From UBA1715 sp036752345 (GTDB taxonomy: Bacteria; Bacteroidota; Bacteroidia; Bacteroidales; UBA1715): DNA of 64,000 nucleotides. The translations under genes were made by a program, and so were the position numbers. The number at the start of each line of letters is the position of its first letter. Position 1 is the stretch's first letter. A model generated the notes under the pieces. The model made no database searches. It was not told where the DNA came from and was given only the letters and a program-made list of their open reading frames with translations. The stretch spans positions 1 through 64,000 of the forward strand of contig DAIOSV010000002.1 of assembly GCA_036752345.1 (NCBI GenBank), read 5' to 3'. This document shows, piece by piece, positions 40,901-46,900 of this stretch.

Positions 40901-41448
40901 CAAATGGTGATTTGTATGCTGAAGAAGTTACATACAATTTGTTCTGGAATTTTGGTCACATAGGATCTGATCAGTCAGCTGTTGACTTGGAAGTTCCATA
41001 CAAACATCGTTATGCTCCGATTAAAGAAGGCGATTATCTGTTTGGATACAATTGCCCAATACTCACCGTTCAAAACTCATTTGGATGTTCTGATTCATAT
41101 ACGGAATGTGTCTTTATTAACGTAACCTCGAATTTATTTGTTCCAACTGCTTTTGCTCCAACAAATCCATCGCAAGAGGTTCGGTATTTCCAACCCAAAG
41201 GGTACAACCTTAAAACGTGTGAAATATCAGTTTATGACAAATGGGGAAATCTTGTTTGGTACTCTGATGCCGTAGAAGATGGAGCGTTTGTAGGCAAATG
41301 GGATGGCCGCTGCAATGGAAAATTGATGGTATCAGATACGTATATCTGGAAAATGGAAGCTACGTTCCTTGATGGTCAGTCATGGGAAGGGTTTGATGTA
41401 GGAAACGGCAAGAAATCAAAATTCGGTAACGTAATGTTGATACGATAA
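28921..41448 (+). CDS. giant surface protein: GH8-like domain, DUF11 modules, Ig-like repeats, type B T9SS signal
   Basis: About 4175 residues, with a 100-N gap at residues about 1761-1794. A signal peptide (ending GIAQ, about residue 25) is followed by a GH8-like domain to about residue 550. It has VSEGDGYALL with the candidate acid Glu116, ATDGDMDIAMAML at 189-201 followed by KQWG, and a late YAWRHVLDYLWHG motif. Three DUF11 modules follow; the second and third are split by inserts of about 248 and 184 residues. From about 1400 onward there are some 11 Cys-containing Ig-like repeats of the YYVSQTxxGCES type mixed with PKD-like modules, including a three-domain unit repeated three times (36244-38670). 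The C-terminus (about 4070-4175, FVPTAFAPTNP to VYDKWGNLVW) is a type B, gliding-associated T9SS domain. It is probably a surface polysaccharide-binding or cleaving adhesin secreted with the adjacent PorP/SprF. The gap was filled by an arbitrary length, so frame continuity across it is not proven. Confidence 0.87.
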   Translation: MKRTFMRLIVLMFVSLFGALHGIAQTYDPSVFIDININSGNPSYPYPQFEEYKGGGKSLAKYNAEGVTHADMEKAGREAYEIMMHRCRYEGTYCGVKYISFNRDDVPHNYGTFVSEGDGYALLAAAIFADQKTFNGLYMWIHDIRFAGVKRFRDGNTRGTTSNDYAGPYMAAWKDKTFDAAYGSDSHSATDGDMDIAMAMLIAYKQWGEWMMQDGVVVKDCSGNPISLKYETQRVVGALVDTIPQIDPGSHQVTGYLCGDIGIDGYQKRGNSWGELTRWRFTTQGQAAYPGANGPYNGGPNLYSIYGGNYIDYDAPSYFEEFWRWLKNGDGVDAKNSAVAPWEIHQFKRAAASGNWLNKQAYNQGLYASIGNVSVGDYGANPTFGVYVDGEDFRYAWRHVLDYLWHGHANYDWDPSTHQVIAGTNTSEYDMGVRHASLLKSPSNSGSQICSKLGASPDAGQPSWFGVSQIPQQWTPTGGITSAYHTNYSVGSGSVAAVASEDLELLGDIYRQCEVTWDGNNTNVTYDSEERYIGSTPKYFHGWFRTLGMLVCSGNLAAPEDMYPKANMKVYMSVDKTYAYQGDKVKYTVQYRNYGSLAAEGVKIQTPLDEDYTFVSATDGGVYDAATHTVTWNIGTVSGFKTGGLNATQDSVGFTVRITSLANSRVCETSTITGNNFDEWVSNEYPNHATYTMERNCVDILANRSLLINKEANRNELNPGDVVTFTVDFENKSTEDSWMNGGRDNVRLSYGNYYMSGNAYKFYQYYRFWNDASEAYINLSNYRVSYFMYDAAAVGLYDASTNPTGWSFTLDNGNDMAKYGWMPDGSETKFTYQKIPQGEDENGKWNQRLMIQFPGALMAPSTHVYDKLNNSYLIHKGGYGPCFFRTALASMPNTDLTTRVQDDWSFSTAVTGTTLDGQTETFVLVSPCWADYDDLGYEINNYSRHVCNPTSLDNYDRVLVEEFDGYTWRRIQGRGPLPGKEAYNVTIVDTIPLELEWKEFVDSKGLGVNATYTAAPSGASYSGIVKWTVPEMLVGEKDKFVYTCVAKDLGCPSAPDATYINAAWIYSDTDSPDSSAVSLTTTCTELPPYIEPQNSLFKIASVESASVGDVINYELKYKNTTGSHVEPSCASSVDWQTFEGKNMPEISASGIKLNALNSGAVFFGAKNSYGVNGSATITFANPSNNQETYVVFRYESGVPGTASFKGIAMKIIINNDGNNNFGYFLYNNGTLVESASGWANALQFKGSTTAPVLKFVLNEDHLYLYINDMESVLKDWSGLTTSPGYTGFYVSSNGNSNTYVTAFESDFDYAFDVKLFDQIPNELTDITNISGSGIYNAGTQKITWPVVAGPVAPNAEISYTFDAKVYSCNSYINNYGMAKVYGQDTLKVVNSIKCGTTVCPDPPTVTSPLTLCKDATASALTAVGKNLKWYTTETNGTPSSSITPSTTTVGKTTYYVSQTDGCESQRTPLVVDVIETEAPQVVTPVSLCLNAPTTALTATGTDLTWYNSSKVELTGAPTPDASQEGDVSYYVTQTLNNCESEMAEIVVSVGALAKPTVQDVSYCQGATATALTATASGTLVWYESGTATTALASAPIPSTTVEGTTSYFVSQTSGDCESDRAEIKVTIKPSPVSTISATKDSYCGTTSTIVLSLTSAVDLTIATYSWEKDATATATTATVIAATKGEYVCVVTLDGCEYTTPAKTITENASPKYTITGAGSYCPESTSKADVVITFTAGTAPYTFSEAITGAGTSATTTYTXXXXXXXXXXXXXXXXXXXXXXXXXXXXXXXXXXVTSTSTSFTYAWSGDGSSKLNSTSLESVTFNATALTNTDYTLNVQVVDKNSTCSGSASTKVTVYALPTAQLTTTQNYVCSDADITVSANVSDDGSGTGVWTNATEVSELTATVDGSSYSAGVNTVSYVYTDAHSCSSAVVTKDITVVAKPVAPTPTTISYCLNATAQPLAIAGYSNLLWYGTSKTNTPTTTAPTPLTNTEGNTIYYVSQVVDQCESDIAEVTVIVKSKLEPQINLSKAEVCAGTAINISLSQGYVKQTWSGTAASYLNSTTMAAPEFLATAPAGPYTLTVDVEDASSCTGTASVPIQVNEVPVVTISADDVTHCVSVTDAQTITAKITPSTLTGTHTWTNVSSTSSTASFVPSSKTPDDYKITYQFTSDDNCPSNVDSLIMTVYALPSITITPSKTDVCKSGINSSDITMSPSQTVGNFVYSVDNGGTIASNGTFSPASNAAGDYIVTLTYTDANSCTSKAIADVSIHALPTVVFDASNPDSACYTKAGFDLLINCTNEDGLVETKTTSLNPSTSSVGTKTITYSYTDVNGCANSADYPITVYKVATPTIDAPNPKTVTIDEYGTLLDVASVSATATTAGDGIVWQTSGGTQLGTGASYTSPETLQGTYYYYAKETRMVDGTACYSESAKATLVLSNCPAKSPIATDTILCVGTDGTIALNASFAGTSTSKSLAWFSDESLASKLIDGNSYSTTVSTTAATTYTYYVAEYDETGSCWSSPTIVTASVKENPTVAIDDIATLCYASKTYTAVGKINGVASTAGTWSIASDPAAINSTTGVINTQYWGENDGSYMVTYAYTDENNCSNSASKPFTVEFPTVPTSDGFVGLTANPQPVVVTAQASSLETSAVVKWYETASSTTILETANSFATGNDPATVQTVIYYLSQTVNGCESERGTSVVKIVDCPFLKPTVTPATACQNATTLSDLSASLPSTTTVAADSWAWFDADKNPLYNGPETSYASGVSTAMAAVTTFYVAYLATDAGTGQQCLSDKAAVTVTIHKLPTVAINDPGRTLCYAEGDVQLTATVNGTANNTGNWSVTGQTSAISSLGVFNTKFNSTTDGDYTVVYSYTDANNCTSQDDLAVSVEYPEVPSVANYNGLITNPIPVVLTAENIETSATVNWYSAGTSKQTTVNTWTTPDDPAVAHVSTYSISQTSKGCESQKTTSTVTISNCPFKEADVSSVEICQGESGLQDLSAKLPSTTTVAADKWIWYDAIGNELQNSASATYAPSVTTANAGTTTYQVSYVATDPSTLIACTSPKVKVTVTVNPKPVITLPAGNKTLVCYDGGDVLWNVTVDYHTNGAGSGVWKVDDVENNGMSSAGVFNPTTFGKVSHTYSVSYTYTDGKTCTSTEKKDLTVQYTPVPAVTGHSSLVEDNAMVSVSATPTDASATISWYNATGTKLSSNNPYETGDPGNVVTNKSYFATQTINTCQSEKAEAKVSIINCPVPKPIVVQPAAICNYDNAPELTATLGTWTSGTRPTATTPEVFNFYDVEFGGTPLSSSATGVFTPTIDHTKAATYTYYVGEYNENVLPSACEGKRAKITLKVMKPAKPGVSIGKDNVCQGQTNPQCFAVGDGSIQWYENSPSYPAGTPDQVSTSFIPAATGVGEHYVWATQTIDGCLSESDSVLFTIKAVPAAPTTENATICYGAPKASVCVQGNVGTVTWYPDATASNFLAKTSCYSSSETYAGEYSYYATQTVEGCESDRTSATYTIVELPSIPMVTTEKYSCDYDTEHVLYVAEKPGVTVAWYSSSDTTSLLATGNEFTHQITQSGTVTYYVRQIANGCASNYVTTSFTVVAQPKTPKVQNDVVCYGTVASLSTDGYTDIWYGESTLETKVAQGRNYMIDEATANHSYYVVREKNGCLSETAEAKVTVIPVPEVTITVDGEETSSIQRCVYEAEKPMVATVSPTMGNDDYVSWYIFPGNKTVANDSLLLSQYVPVTSQNTSNVTYTVRAQYMVKNDLHNSYCESVMDTIKVSTSAKARKPIVLSDVICQGEEIEPMFAFGTPNVTWISLDGILPVEAHGQRYEFSKQQTDLPVGDYSFLVYDMDMVTGCHSDTVTTTLTLAPAAQTKLFGSDSVCVNTTELYYTQYSEGSQYHWSVTGDNLNYTKDPKSSSVQYIDWSHAGIDTLVVFEQTWAGCQGADTMVVKIANNPQARFVWTLPGDSNVIQLTDSTVQDSIKEFTANGDLYAEEVTYNLFWNFGHIGSDQSAVDLEVPYKHRYAPIKEGDYLFGYNCPILTVQNSFGCSDSYTECVFINVTSNLFVPTAFAPTNPSQEVRYFQPKGYNLKTCEISVYDKWGNLVWYSDAVEDGAFVGKWDGRCNGKLMVSDTYIWKMEATFLDGQSWEGFDVGNGKKSKFGNVMLIR
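34203..34302. other. assembly gap of 100 N inside the giant gene
   Basis: Exactly 100 N, a conventional placeholder. The frame is open on both sides and happens to agree in phase at this length. True size is unknown; Ig-like repeats on both sides probably broke the assembly, and whole domains could be missing. Confidence 0.95.
36244..38670 (+). repeat. three-fold repeat of a ~265-residue, three-domain module
   Basis: Within the giant gene, similar blocks start at NCPAKSP (36244), DCPFLKP (37045) and NCPFKEA (37852), and a fourth begins at NCPVPKP (38671). The unit lengths are 801, 807 and 819 bp. Each block has one Ig-like unit ending in TVxxxP, a PKD-like unit with YTDxxxC, and a unit with a YxxSQTxxxCxS end. 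Internal shared phrases such as LPSTTTVAAD show block duplication. Confidence 0.85.
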
Positions 41449-41471
41449 AAGTGTATTGAAGTATGATTATA

Positions 41472-41505
41472 AAGAAAAGGCAGACTAACTCGTCTGCCTT
41501 TTCTT
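41472..41505. terminator. bidirectional terminator between convergent genes
   Basis: A perfect 14-bp stem, AAGAAAAGGCAGAC (41472-41485) with GTCTGCCTTTTCTT (41492-41505), loop TAACTC. The pyrimidine-rich tail on either strand suits both the giant gene and the convergent gene at 41512. Confidence 0.88.
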
Positions 41506-41511
41506 GTTTAT

Positions 41512-42261
41512 TTATTTTGAATTTTTCAATTCAGGATGCAGGTCTGTAAAGCGTTCGTATTTCCAGAGAATCATCATAATAATTTGAAAATCAGATGTCT
41601 CCGTTAAGTATTGGTCACTAAAGTTGCAAAAAGCAATAAATTGTTCAAAATAGGCATCAGGAACGTTTGTCATTGCAACAACTATTTCTTTGTTGAACTT
41701 TTTGTTTGCAATGAGAATGTTTTCTTTTTTGCTCAGAAGTTCTGTTGCTTTGATTGCATTTTGAGCATGACGATTTGTAGCATTATATATCGCAGTAATA
41801 GCACCAGTCATAGTATAGGAGAGTTGTCCCGGCTCATGATTGTTGACCGCTTGAAACGGCTCATGTTCAAGTTTTAGATTCAGCGTATCTTTGGTGGCTT
41901 TCATGTTCAACACACGCATGGTCAATTCATCATAGGAATACGGGAATCGTTTTAGGACAGTGTTTAGTTCGTATATCTGTGGCGTGAGGTTTACCATGAT
42001 ATTGTTATCTTTAAAAACAATATATTTCTCCCAATAATATCCAATTGACGAAAAAACGAGCGTGTCGTTGGTGTGAGAGAAAATTTCAAATTTTCCGTTT
42101 TCATCACTTTCTACAACTATCTTCCGTGATATGTTTTCAATATATACATGAGGAATTCCTAGGTGAGAGTCCGAGTCTTGGATAGTTCCCGAAATGGTTT
42201 TTTGGGAAAAAACAGCAGTCGCAGAAAGTAAACTAATACAAAGAGAAAATAATCTATCCAT
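41512..42261 (-). CDS. exported protein with carboxypeptidase-D regulatory-like domain
   Basis: A 249-residue protein with a signal peptide (ending AVFSQ) and an N-terminal beta-sandwich of the carboxypeptidase regulatory-like type: ISGTIQDSDSHLGIPHVYIENISR, then DENGKFEIF and FSSIGY. This fold opens many TonB-dependent receptors of the phylum, but here no plug or barrel follows. The remaining 150 residues are mostly helical and unrecognised. It is probably periplasmic or at the outer membrane, and function is unknown. It is transcribed alone and converges on the giant gene. Confidence 0.8.
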   Translation of the reverse strand: MDRLFSLCISLLSATAVFSQKTISGTIQDSDSHLGIPHVYIENISRKIVVESDENGKFEIFSHTNDTLVFSSIGYYWEKYIVFKDNNIMVNLTPQIYELNTVLKRFPYSYDELTMRVLNMKATKDTLNLKLEHEPFQAVNNHEPGQLSYTMTGAITAIYNATNRHAQNAIKATELLSKKENILIANKKFNKEIVVAMTNVPDAYFEQFIAFCNFSDQYLTETSDFQIIMMILWKYERFTDLHPELKNSK

Positions 42262-42332
42262 AGCGAAGCAAATATATTAAAATGGCATAGTTAGAAAAAA
42301 ATAAAAGTAAGATGTATGTAAAATAAATTTTC

Positions 42333-42340
42333 TATATTTG
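42333..42340 (+). promoter_or_regulatory. -7 element of gene at 42365
   Basis: TATATTTG, an exact TAnnTTTG match, 24 bp before the ATG at 42365. Confidence 0.55.
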
Positions 42341-42364
42341 TACTATACAATAAAAAAATAGTTT

Positions 42365-43237
42365 ATGAAAAAAGTAGTCGGATCTTTGTTTGTTCTTGGT
42401 TTGTCTGCCATAGTTGCAGTAAATACGCAAGCACAAGATGTAAATAATGCGAGAGGGTATGTTCAAATATACGATGTTGCTTCCGTAAGCAATCTTCCGT
42501 TGAACGAGTACAAACAATACCATGCGGAGAATGCATTGGCCGACGTAAGTTATTTGTTTTGGTCAAGCCAAGGAAAAATGCAAGTAAAGGTAGAAAACAA
42601 GACTGATAGTCCAATATATGTGAACTGGTCTAAATCAACCTATACAATTGAAGGCGCAGAATTGCCAATGACTCCTGATGAAACCAAATTAGAAGGTAAT
42701 AAATATAACGTATATCAAAAATACAAAGCAGTAGAGCCTACATTGACTGATATGGACTACGAGTGGCAGAAAATTACAATGGGAACTCAGGGTAAAAAAG
42801 ACGAGGTTTCTGAAATTTTGTCTAAAAGCACCTATACAAAAGGAAACTATTACCTTATAGCAAGTGAAAAAAATACAGACTGTGGATTAGTGTTAGATAC
42901 GAATGCAACAAGCTATCAAGAAAAACATAACTCCATAAAAAATGAAAAAGCAACCATCTATAAGGTTGATTATACGAAGGAGAACAGCCCTGTTGTATTT
43001 ACTTGTAAATTAGTAATTTCAAACGATAAAAATTTTGCAAATTCTACTGAAATTGTTGAGACATTCTATGTTTCAACCGTTAGAGAAATGGATGCAAAAC
43101 ATTTTAGAGGCAAAAAAGTTGGTCAAACTCCCGAAGGATATGGCGTGTATAAATTCCCAGAGAGAAAAAGTACTAGTTTTTATGTAGAAATAAATCCTCG
43201 TAATTCTGTTGAGTTTAACAAACGTTTTTCGAGATAA
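42365..43237 (+). CDS. exported protein of unknown function
   Basis: A 290-residue protein with a clear signal peptide (MKKVVGSLFVLGLSAIVAVN, cleavage near TQAQ). The mature part is hydrophilic and probably mostly beta. It includes QVKVENKTDSPIYVNWSKST, a pattern seen in structural or assembly proteins where a bound ligand or ion interaction is described only loosely. No catalytic motif or sorting domain is seen at the C-terminus (NPRNSVEFNKRFSR). It is monocistronic with its own promoter and strong terminator. I do not recognise the family. Confidence 0.8.
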   Translation: MKKVVGSLFVLGLSAIVAVNTQAQDVNNARGYVQIYDVASVSNLPLNEYKQYHAENALADVSYLFWSSQGKMQVKVENKTDSPIYVNWSKSTYTIEGAELPMTPDETKLEGNKYNVYQKYKAVEPTLTDMDYEWQKITMGTQGKKDEVSEILSKSTYTKGNYYLIASEKNTDCGLVLDTNATSYQEKHNSIKNEKATIYKVDYTKENSPVVFTCKLVISNDKNFANSTEIVETFYVSTVREMDAKHFRGKKVGQTPEGYGVYKFPERKSTSFYVEINPRNSVEFNKRFSR

Positions 43238-43256
43238 TAAATACATACTCCAAAGG

Positions 43257-43286
43257 ACGCCGATGGAATTTCCGTCGGCGTTTTTT
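43257..43286 (+). terminator. intrinsic terminator
   Basis: ACGCCGA (43257-43263) pairs with TCGGCGT (43275-43281), with four more inner pairs, a three-base loop, and a run of T. Only 20 bp separate it from the next start at 43307, so the following operon's promoter must overlap it or it must be read through in part. Confidence 0.88.
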
Positions 43287-43306
43287 ATAGTATATAGTCG
43301 GGTTGT

Positions 43307-44509
43307 ATGAATATTTTAGTTGTTTGCAATAAATTTCCCTATCCTCCAAAAGATGGAGGCCAAATTGCCACATTTGCAATGATTCGCGGAATGAAAGAAG
43401 CGGGTCATTCGGTTACCGTAGTGGCTATCAATACAAAAAAACACTATTATGATGTGACGCAAATGCCCGCCAATATTGCTGCGTTGGCAGACTTTCGAAC
43501 ACTATTTCTCGATACCGACTTAACCATAAAAGATGCGCTTTGCAATCTGTTGTTTTCTCGTCTGCCATATACTGCTACGCGCTTCATTTCAAAGGATTTT
43601 GAGACACTGCTTCGTGGTGTATTCAACGAAAAACAATTTGACGTAGTGCAGTTGGAAGGCTTGTATTTGTGTGCATATATTCCGTTGATACGAGAATGTT
43701 CCTCTGCGAAAATAGCATATCGTGCACATAACGTGGAGTATGAAATTTGGGCTCGCTTGGCCCACGAAACAAAGAATTTTGTCAAACGAATCTATTTGCA
43801 AAATTTGGCAAAACGGGTGGAGCATTTTGAAAAATCAATGCTCAACACGTATGATTACATTGTACCTATTACGCAGCGAGATGCAGATACTTACACTCAA
43901 ATTGGAAACGCCAAGCCTTCATTCCTGGCACCTACCGGAATTTTTGTGAATGATTTACCACAGAAAGAAACTGTGGTAGAGCAACCAATTTCGTTGTTTC
44001 ACCTTGGTGCTTTGGATTGGAGTCCAAACCAGCAAGGATTGGCTTGGTTTATACAAAATTGCTTGCCTCTGTTGCGCAGCCAGTTTCCCGACTTGCAACT
44101 ATTCGTGGCGGGCCGAAATGCACCCTCTTGGATTGTGGAACAACTACAAGTTCCCGGAGTGGTCTATGAAGGCGAGGTTCCCGACGCATACGAATTTATG
44201 TCAAAACATACCATTATGATAGTGCCGTTGCTTGCCGGTGGAGGTATGCGAATAAAAATATTGGAAGGAATGTCGTACGGAAAAGTCATTGTATCTACAT
44301 CAATTGGAGCAGAAGGAATTTCGGGAGAAAATGACAAAGACTTTTGCATTGCCGATACTCCACAAGATTTTACGAATGCAATCGTTCGTTTGGTAAAAAA
44401 TAAAGAGTTGTGTGCAAATCTTGGAGAAAATGCGACTATTTTTGTGTCCACAAAATTTGATAATCGTCAAATCTTGGCTAACTTGTTGTCGTTATATAGT
44501 AATTCATGA
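43307..44509 (+). CDS. glycosyltransferase family 4-like protein
   Basis: A 400-residue GT-B fold glycosyltransferase. The N-terminal acceptor domain shows KFPYPPKDGGQIATFAMI, the loop typical of this group. The C-terminal donor domain carries the PLLAGGGMRIKILEGMSYGKVIVST motif, whose conserved Glu and glycines bind the nucleotide sugar. It probably acts at the cytoplasmic face of the inner membrane in a surface polysaccharide or glycolipid pathway. It is the first gene of a six-gene operon and overlaps the following GT2 gene by 4 bp. The sugar is not predictable. Confidence 0.9.
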   Translation: MNILVVCNKFPYPPKDGGQIATFAMIRGMKEAGHSVTVVAINTKKHYYDVTQMPANIAALADFRTLFLDTDLTIKDALCNLLFSRLPYTATRFISKDFETLLRGVFNEKQFDVVQLEGLYLCAYIPLIRECSSAKIAYRAHNVEYEIWARLAHETKNFVKRIYLQNLAKRVEHFEKSMLNTYDYIVPITQRDADTYTQIGNAKPSFLAPTGIFVNDLPQKETVVEQPISLFHLGALDWSPNQQGLAWFIQNCLPLLRSQFPDLQLFVAGRNAPSWIVEQLQVPGVVYEGEVPDAYEFMSKHTIMIVPLLAGGGMRIKILEGMSYGKVIVSTSIGAEGISGENDKDFCIADTPQDFTNAIVRLVKNKELCANLGENATIFVSTKFDNRQILANLLSLYSNS

Positions 44510-45681
44510 TTTTCTGTCTTCAAATTATATTCTGGGCTTGTGTAGCAATGATACTGCATACGTATCTTTTGTACCCCATTTTTATAAATCTTGTAGCCAA
44601 ACGACGTACGCAAAATACTCTGTGTTATTCTTATTCAGAATCATTGCCTTCTGTCGTAGTTTTAATTGCTGCGTATAATGAAGAATCAACAATAGAAAAG
44701 AAAATCAGAAGTGTATATGCAACAAAGTATCCGTTAGATTTGATTACCGTTGTTGTTGGCTCTGATAACTCTACCGACAAGACAAATGAGATAGTTGAAA
44801 CGTGTGCACGAGAATTTTCCTCGCTTCGTCTTGAAAGATTCGCACAACGCACGGGGAAACCTGAAATCATTAACGTATTATGCGAAAAATACCAATGTGA
44901 TGTGTTTCTCTTGACCGACGCGAATGTCTATTTTGAAGAAGATACCATTTTTGAATTGGTTAAACATTTTAAGAACCCTAAAATTTCTGCCGTTGGCAGT
45001 TTAATTAAGAACACCAACATAAAGGCAAATGGCATTTCAATGCAGGAAAAAACCTACTTGTCAGGAGAATTTTTGGTAAAATACAGTGAGGGATTGTGGG
45101 GCAATGCCGTGATTGGTTTGTTTGGCGGTCTATATGCCATAAGAAGTTCGGCTTATACACGCGTGCCTCAAGGCTATTGCGTCGATGACTTTTATATCAC
45201 AATGAAAGTGATAGAGCAAGGTGGCGGCGTTATAATGTCAAAAGAATCGCAATGCCAGGAAGACGTGTCAAACACATTGCACGAAGAGTTTCGGAGAAAA
45301 GTACGAATATCAAAAGGGAATTTTATGAATTTGAAAGTATTCAAACATCTTGCAAATCCATGTACCAAAGTCGGATTCATGTTTCTTTCTCATAAAATTT
45401 TCAGATGGTTTACGCCGTTCGCTCTGATTGCTATTTTTTTACTTAATATTGCATTGTTGCCCGTAGGATGGTTCTACCAATTACTGTTTGCGGGGCAACT
45501 CTTTTTATTACTGCTGTTGGGTGTTGATTTCTTTTTAAAGAAATGCAGCGTGAATGTTGCGATATTCCGTTTTGTTACGCACTTTTATAGCATGAATTTG
45601 GCATTGTTATTAGGATTTATCAATTATAAAAAAGGAAATGACTCAAATGTGTGGGAACCAACCAGAAGAAATCAAAACTAA
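44506..45681 (+). CDS. membrane glycosyltransferase family 2 protein
   Basis: A 391-residue protein with one N-terminal transmembrane helix, a GT2 domain and two or three C-terminal helices, as in processive or polyprenyl-linked glycosyltransferases. Motifs are VLIAAYNEE, GSDNSTDKT, the LLTDAN metal site, VDDFYITMKV with the candidate base, and FRRKVRISKGN in place of a QxxRW motif. It overlaps the GT4 gene by 4 bp. Its own 3' end overlaps ribBA by 44 bp. It probably works with the GT4 enzyme on the same glycan. Confidence 0.9.
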   Translation: MIFCLQIIFWACVAMILHTYLLYPIFINLVAKRRTQNTLCYSYSESLPSVVVLIAAYNEESTIEKKIRSVYATKYPLDLITVVVGSDNSTDKTNEIVETCAREFSSLRLERFAQRTGKPEIINVLCEKYQCDVFLLTDANVYFEEDTIFELVKHFKNPKISAVGSLIKNTNIKANGISMQEKTYLSGEFLVKYSEGLWGNAVIGLFGGLYAIRSSAYTRVPQGYCVDDFYITMKVIEQGGGVIMSKESQCQEDVSNTLHEEFRRKVRISKGNFMNLKVFKHLANPCTKVGFMFLSHKIFRWFTPFALIAIFLLNIALLPVGWFYQLLFAGQLFLLLLLGVDFFLKKCSVNVAIFRFVTHFYSMNLALLLGFINYKKGNDSNVWEPTRRNQN

Positions 45682-46894
45682 ACTTAATACCATAGAAGAA
45701 GCGATAGCTGATTTTAAAGATGGAAAATTTGTTATTGTTGTTGATGATGAAGATCGTGAAAACGAAGGCGATTTTATTATTGCAGCCGAAAAAGTAACAC
45801 CGGAAAAAGTGAATTTCATGATTCGCAACGGACGTGGCGAATTGTGTGCGCCAATTAGCGAAGACCGTTGTAAAGAGTTAGAATTGGAAATGCAAGTGGT
45901 TACAAACACTTCCTTGCATGAAACTCCATTCACCGTAACGGTTGATTTGATTGGAAGTGGTTGCACCACCGGCGTTTCTATGTACGATAGAGCAATGACA
46001 ATTAGAGCATTGGCTAATCCGGAAACAAAAGTGTCAGACTTGGCTCGTCCTGGGCATATTCATCCGCTTCGCGCAAAAAATAGAGGCGTTCTTCGTCGTG
46101 CAGGGCATACCGAAGCTGCAGTTGATTTATCCCGTCTTGCGGGTTTTGCACCAGCGGCTGCATTAATCGAGATTATCAACGAAGACGGTACTATGGCTCG
46201 TTTGCCACAATTGATTGAAATAGCCAAAGAACATAATCTCAAGATAATCTCTATCAAAGATTTGATAGCGTATCGTCTCAAACAAGAATCAATTGTAGAT
46301 AAAGGAGAAGAGGTTGATTTGCCTACGAAATATGGACATTTTCATCTTATTCCGTTCCGCCAAAAGTCAAACGGATTGGAACATGTGGCGCTTATAAAGG
46401 GCACATGGAACGACGACGAGCCGGTATTGGTTCGTATGCACTCATCGTGTGCAACGGGTGATATTTTCGGGTCTATGCGTTGTGAGTGTGGCGAACAGCT
46501 GCACAAAGCTATGAAAACCATAGAAAAAGAAGGGAAAGGTGTCATTGTCTATCTAAGTCAAGAAGGTCGTGGCATTGGACTTATGAATAAAATTGCAGCG
46601 TACAAATTGCAAGAAGAGGGATTAGATACTGTAGATGCTAATTTGCGTTTGGGATTTGGTGCCGATGAGCGCGATTATGGAGTAGGAGCTACTATTTTAC
46701 ATGAAGTAGGTGTAAAAAAGATTCGCTTAATGACAAACAATCCTAAAAAACGTGCGGGATTGGAAGGATATGGTTTGAAAATAGTAGAAAATGTGCCTAT
46801 CGAAATTCCTATCAACGAATACAATCAAGTGTATATGCAAACTAAACGCGATAGAATGGGGCATGTGCTTCAATTTTGCGGAAACAATAAATAA
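45638..46894 (+). CDS. ribBA: bifunctional DHBP synthase / GTP cyclohydrolase II
   Basis: The 418-residue enzyme supplies both precursors of riboflavin. The N-terminal DHBP synthase half (about 1-215) has DDEDRENEGDFI and GHTEAAVDL. The C-terminal GTP cyclohydrolase II half has HSSCATGDIFGSMRCECGEQL, with the three zinc Cys, and EGRGIGLMNKI. The ATG at 45638 lies inside the upstream GT2 gene; a second ATG at 45647 is also possible. It is followed by manA after 6 bp. No flavin riboswitch is seen upstream, as expected for an internal operon gene. Confidence 0.96.
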   Translation: MTQMCGNQPEEIKTKLNTIEEAIADFKDGKFVIVVDDEDRENEGDFIIAAEKVTPEKVNFMIRNGRGELCAPISEDRCKELELEMQVVTNTSLHETPFTVTVDLIGSGCTTGVSMYDRAMTIRALANPETKVSDLARPGHIHPLRAKNRGVLRRAGHTEAAVDLSRLAGFAPAAALIEIINEDGTMARLPQLIEIAKEHNLKIISIKDLIAYRLKQESIVDKGEEVDLPTKYGHFHLIPFRQKSNGLEHVALIKGTWNDDEPVLVRMHSSCATGDIFGSMRCECGEQLHKAMKTIEKEGKGVIVYLSQEGRGIGLMNKIAAYKLQEEGLDTVDANLRLGFGADERDYGVGATILHEVGVKKIRLMTNNPKKRAGLEGYGLKIVENVPIEIPINEYNQVYMQTKRDRMGHVLQFCGNNK

Positions 46895-46900
46895 TTACCT

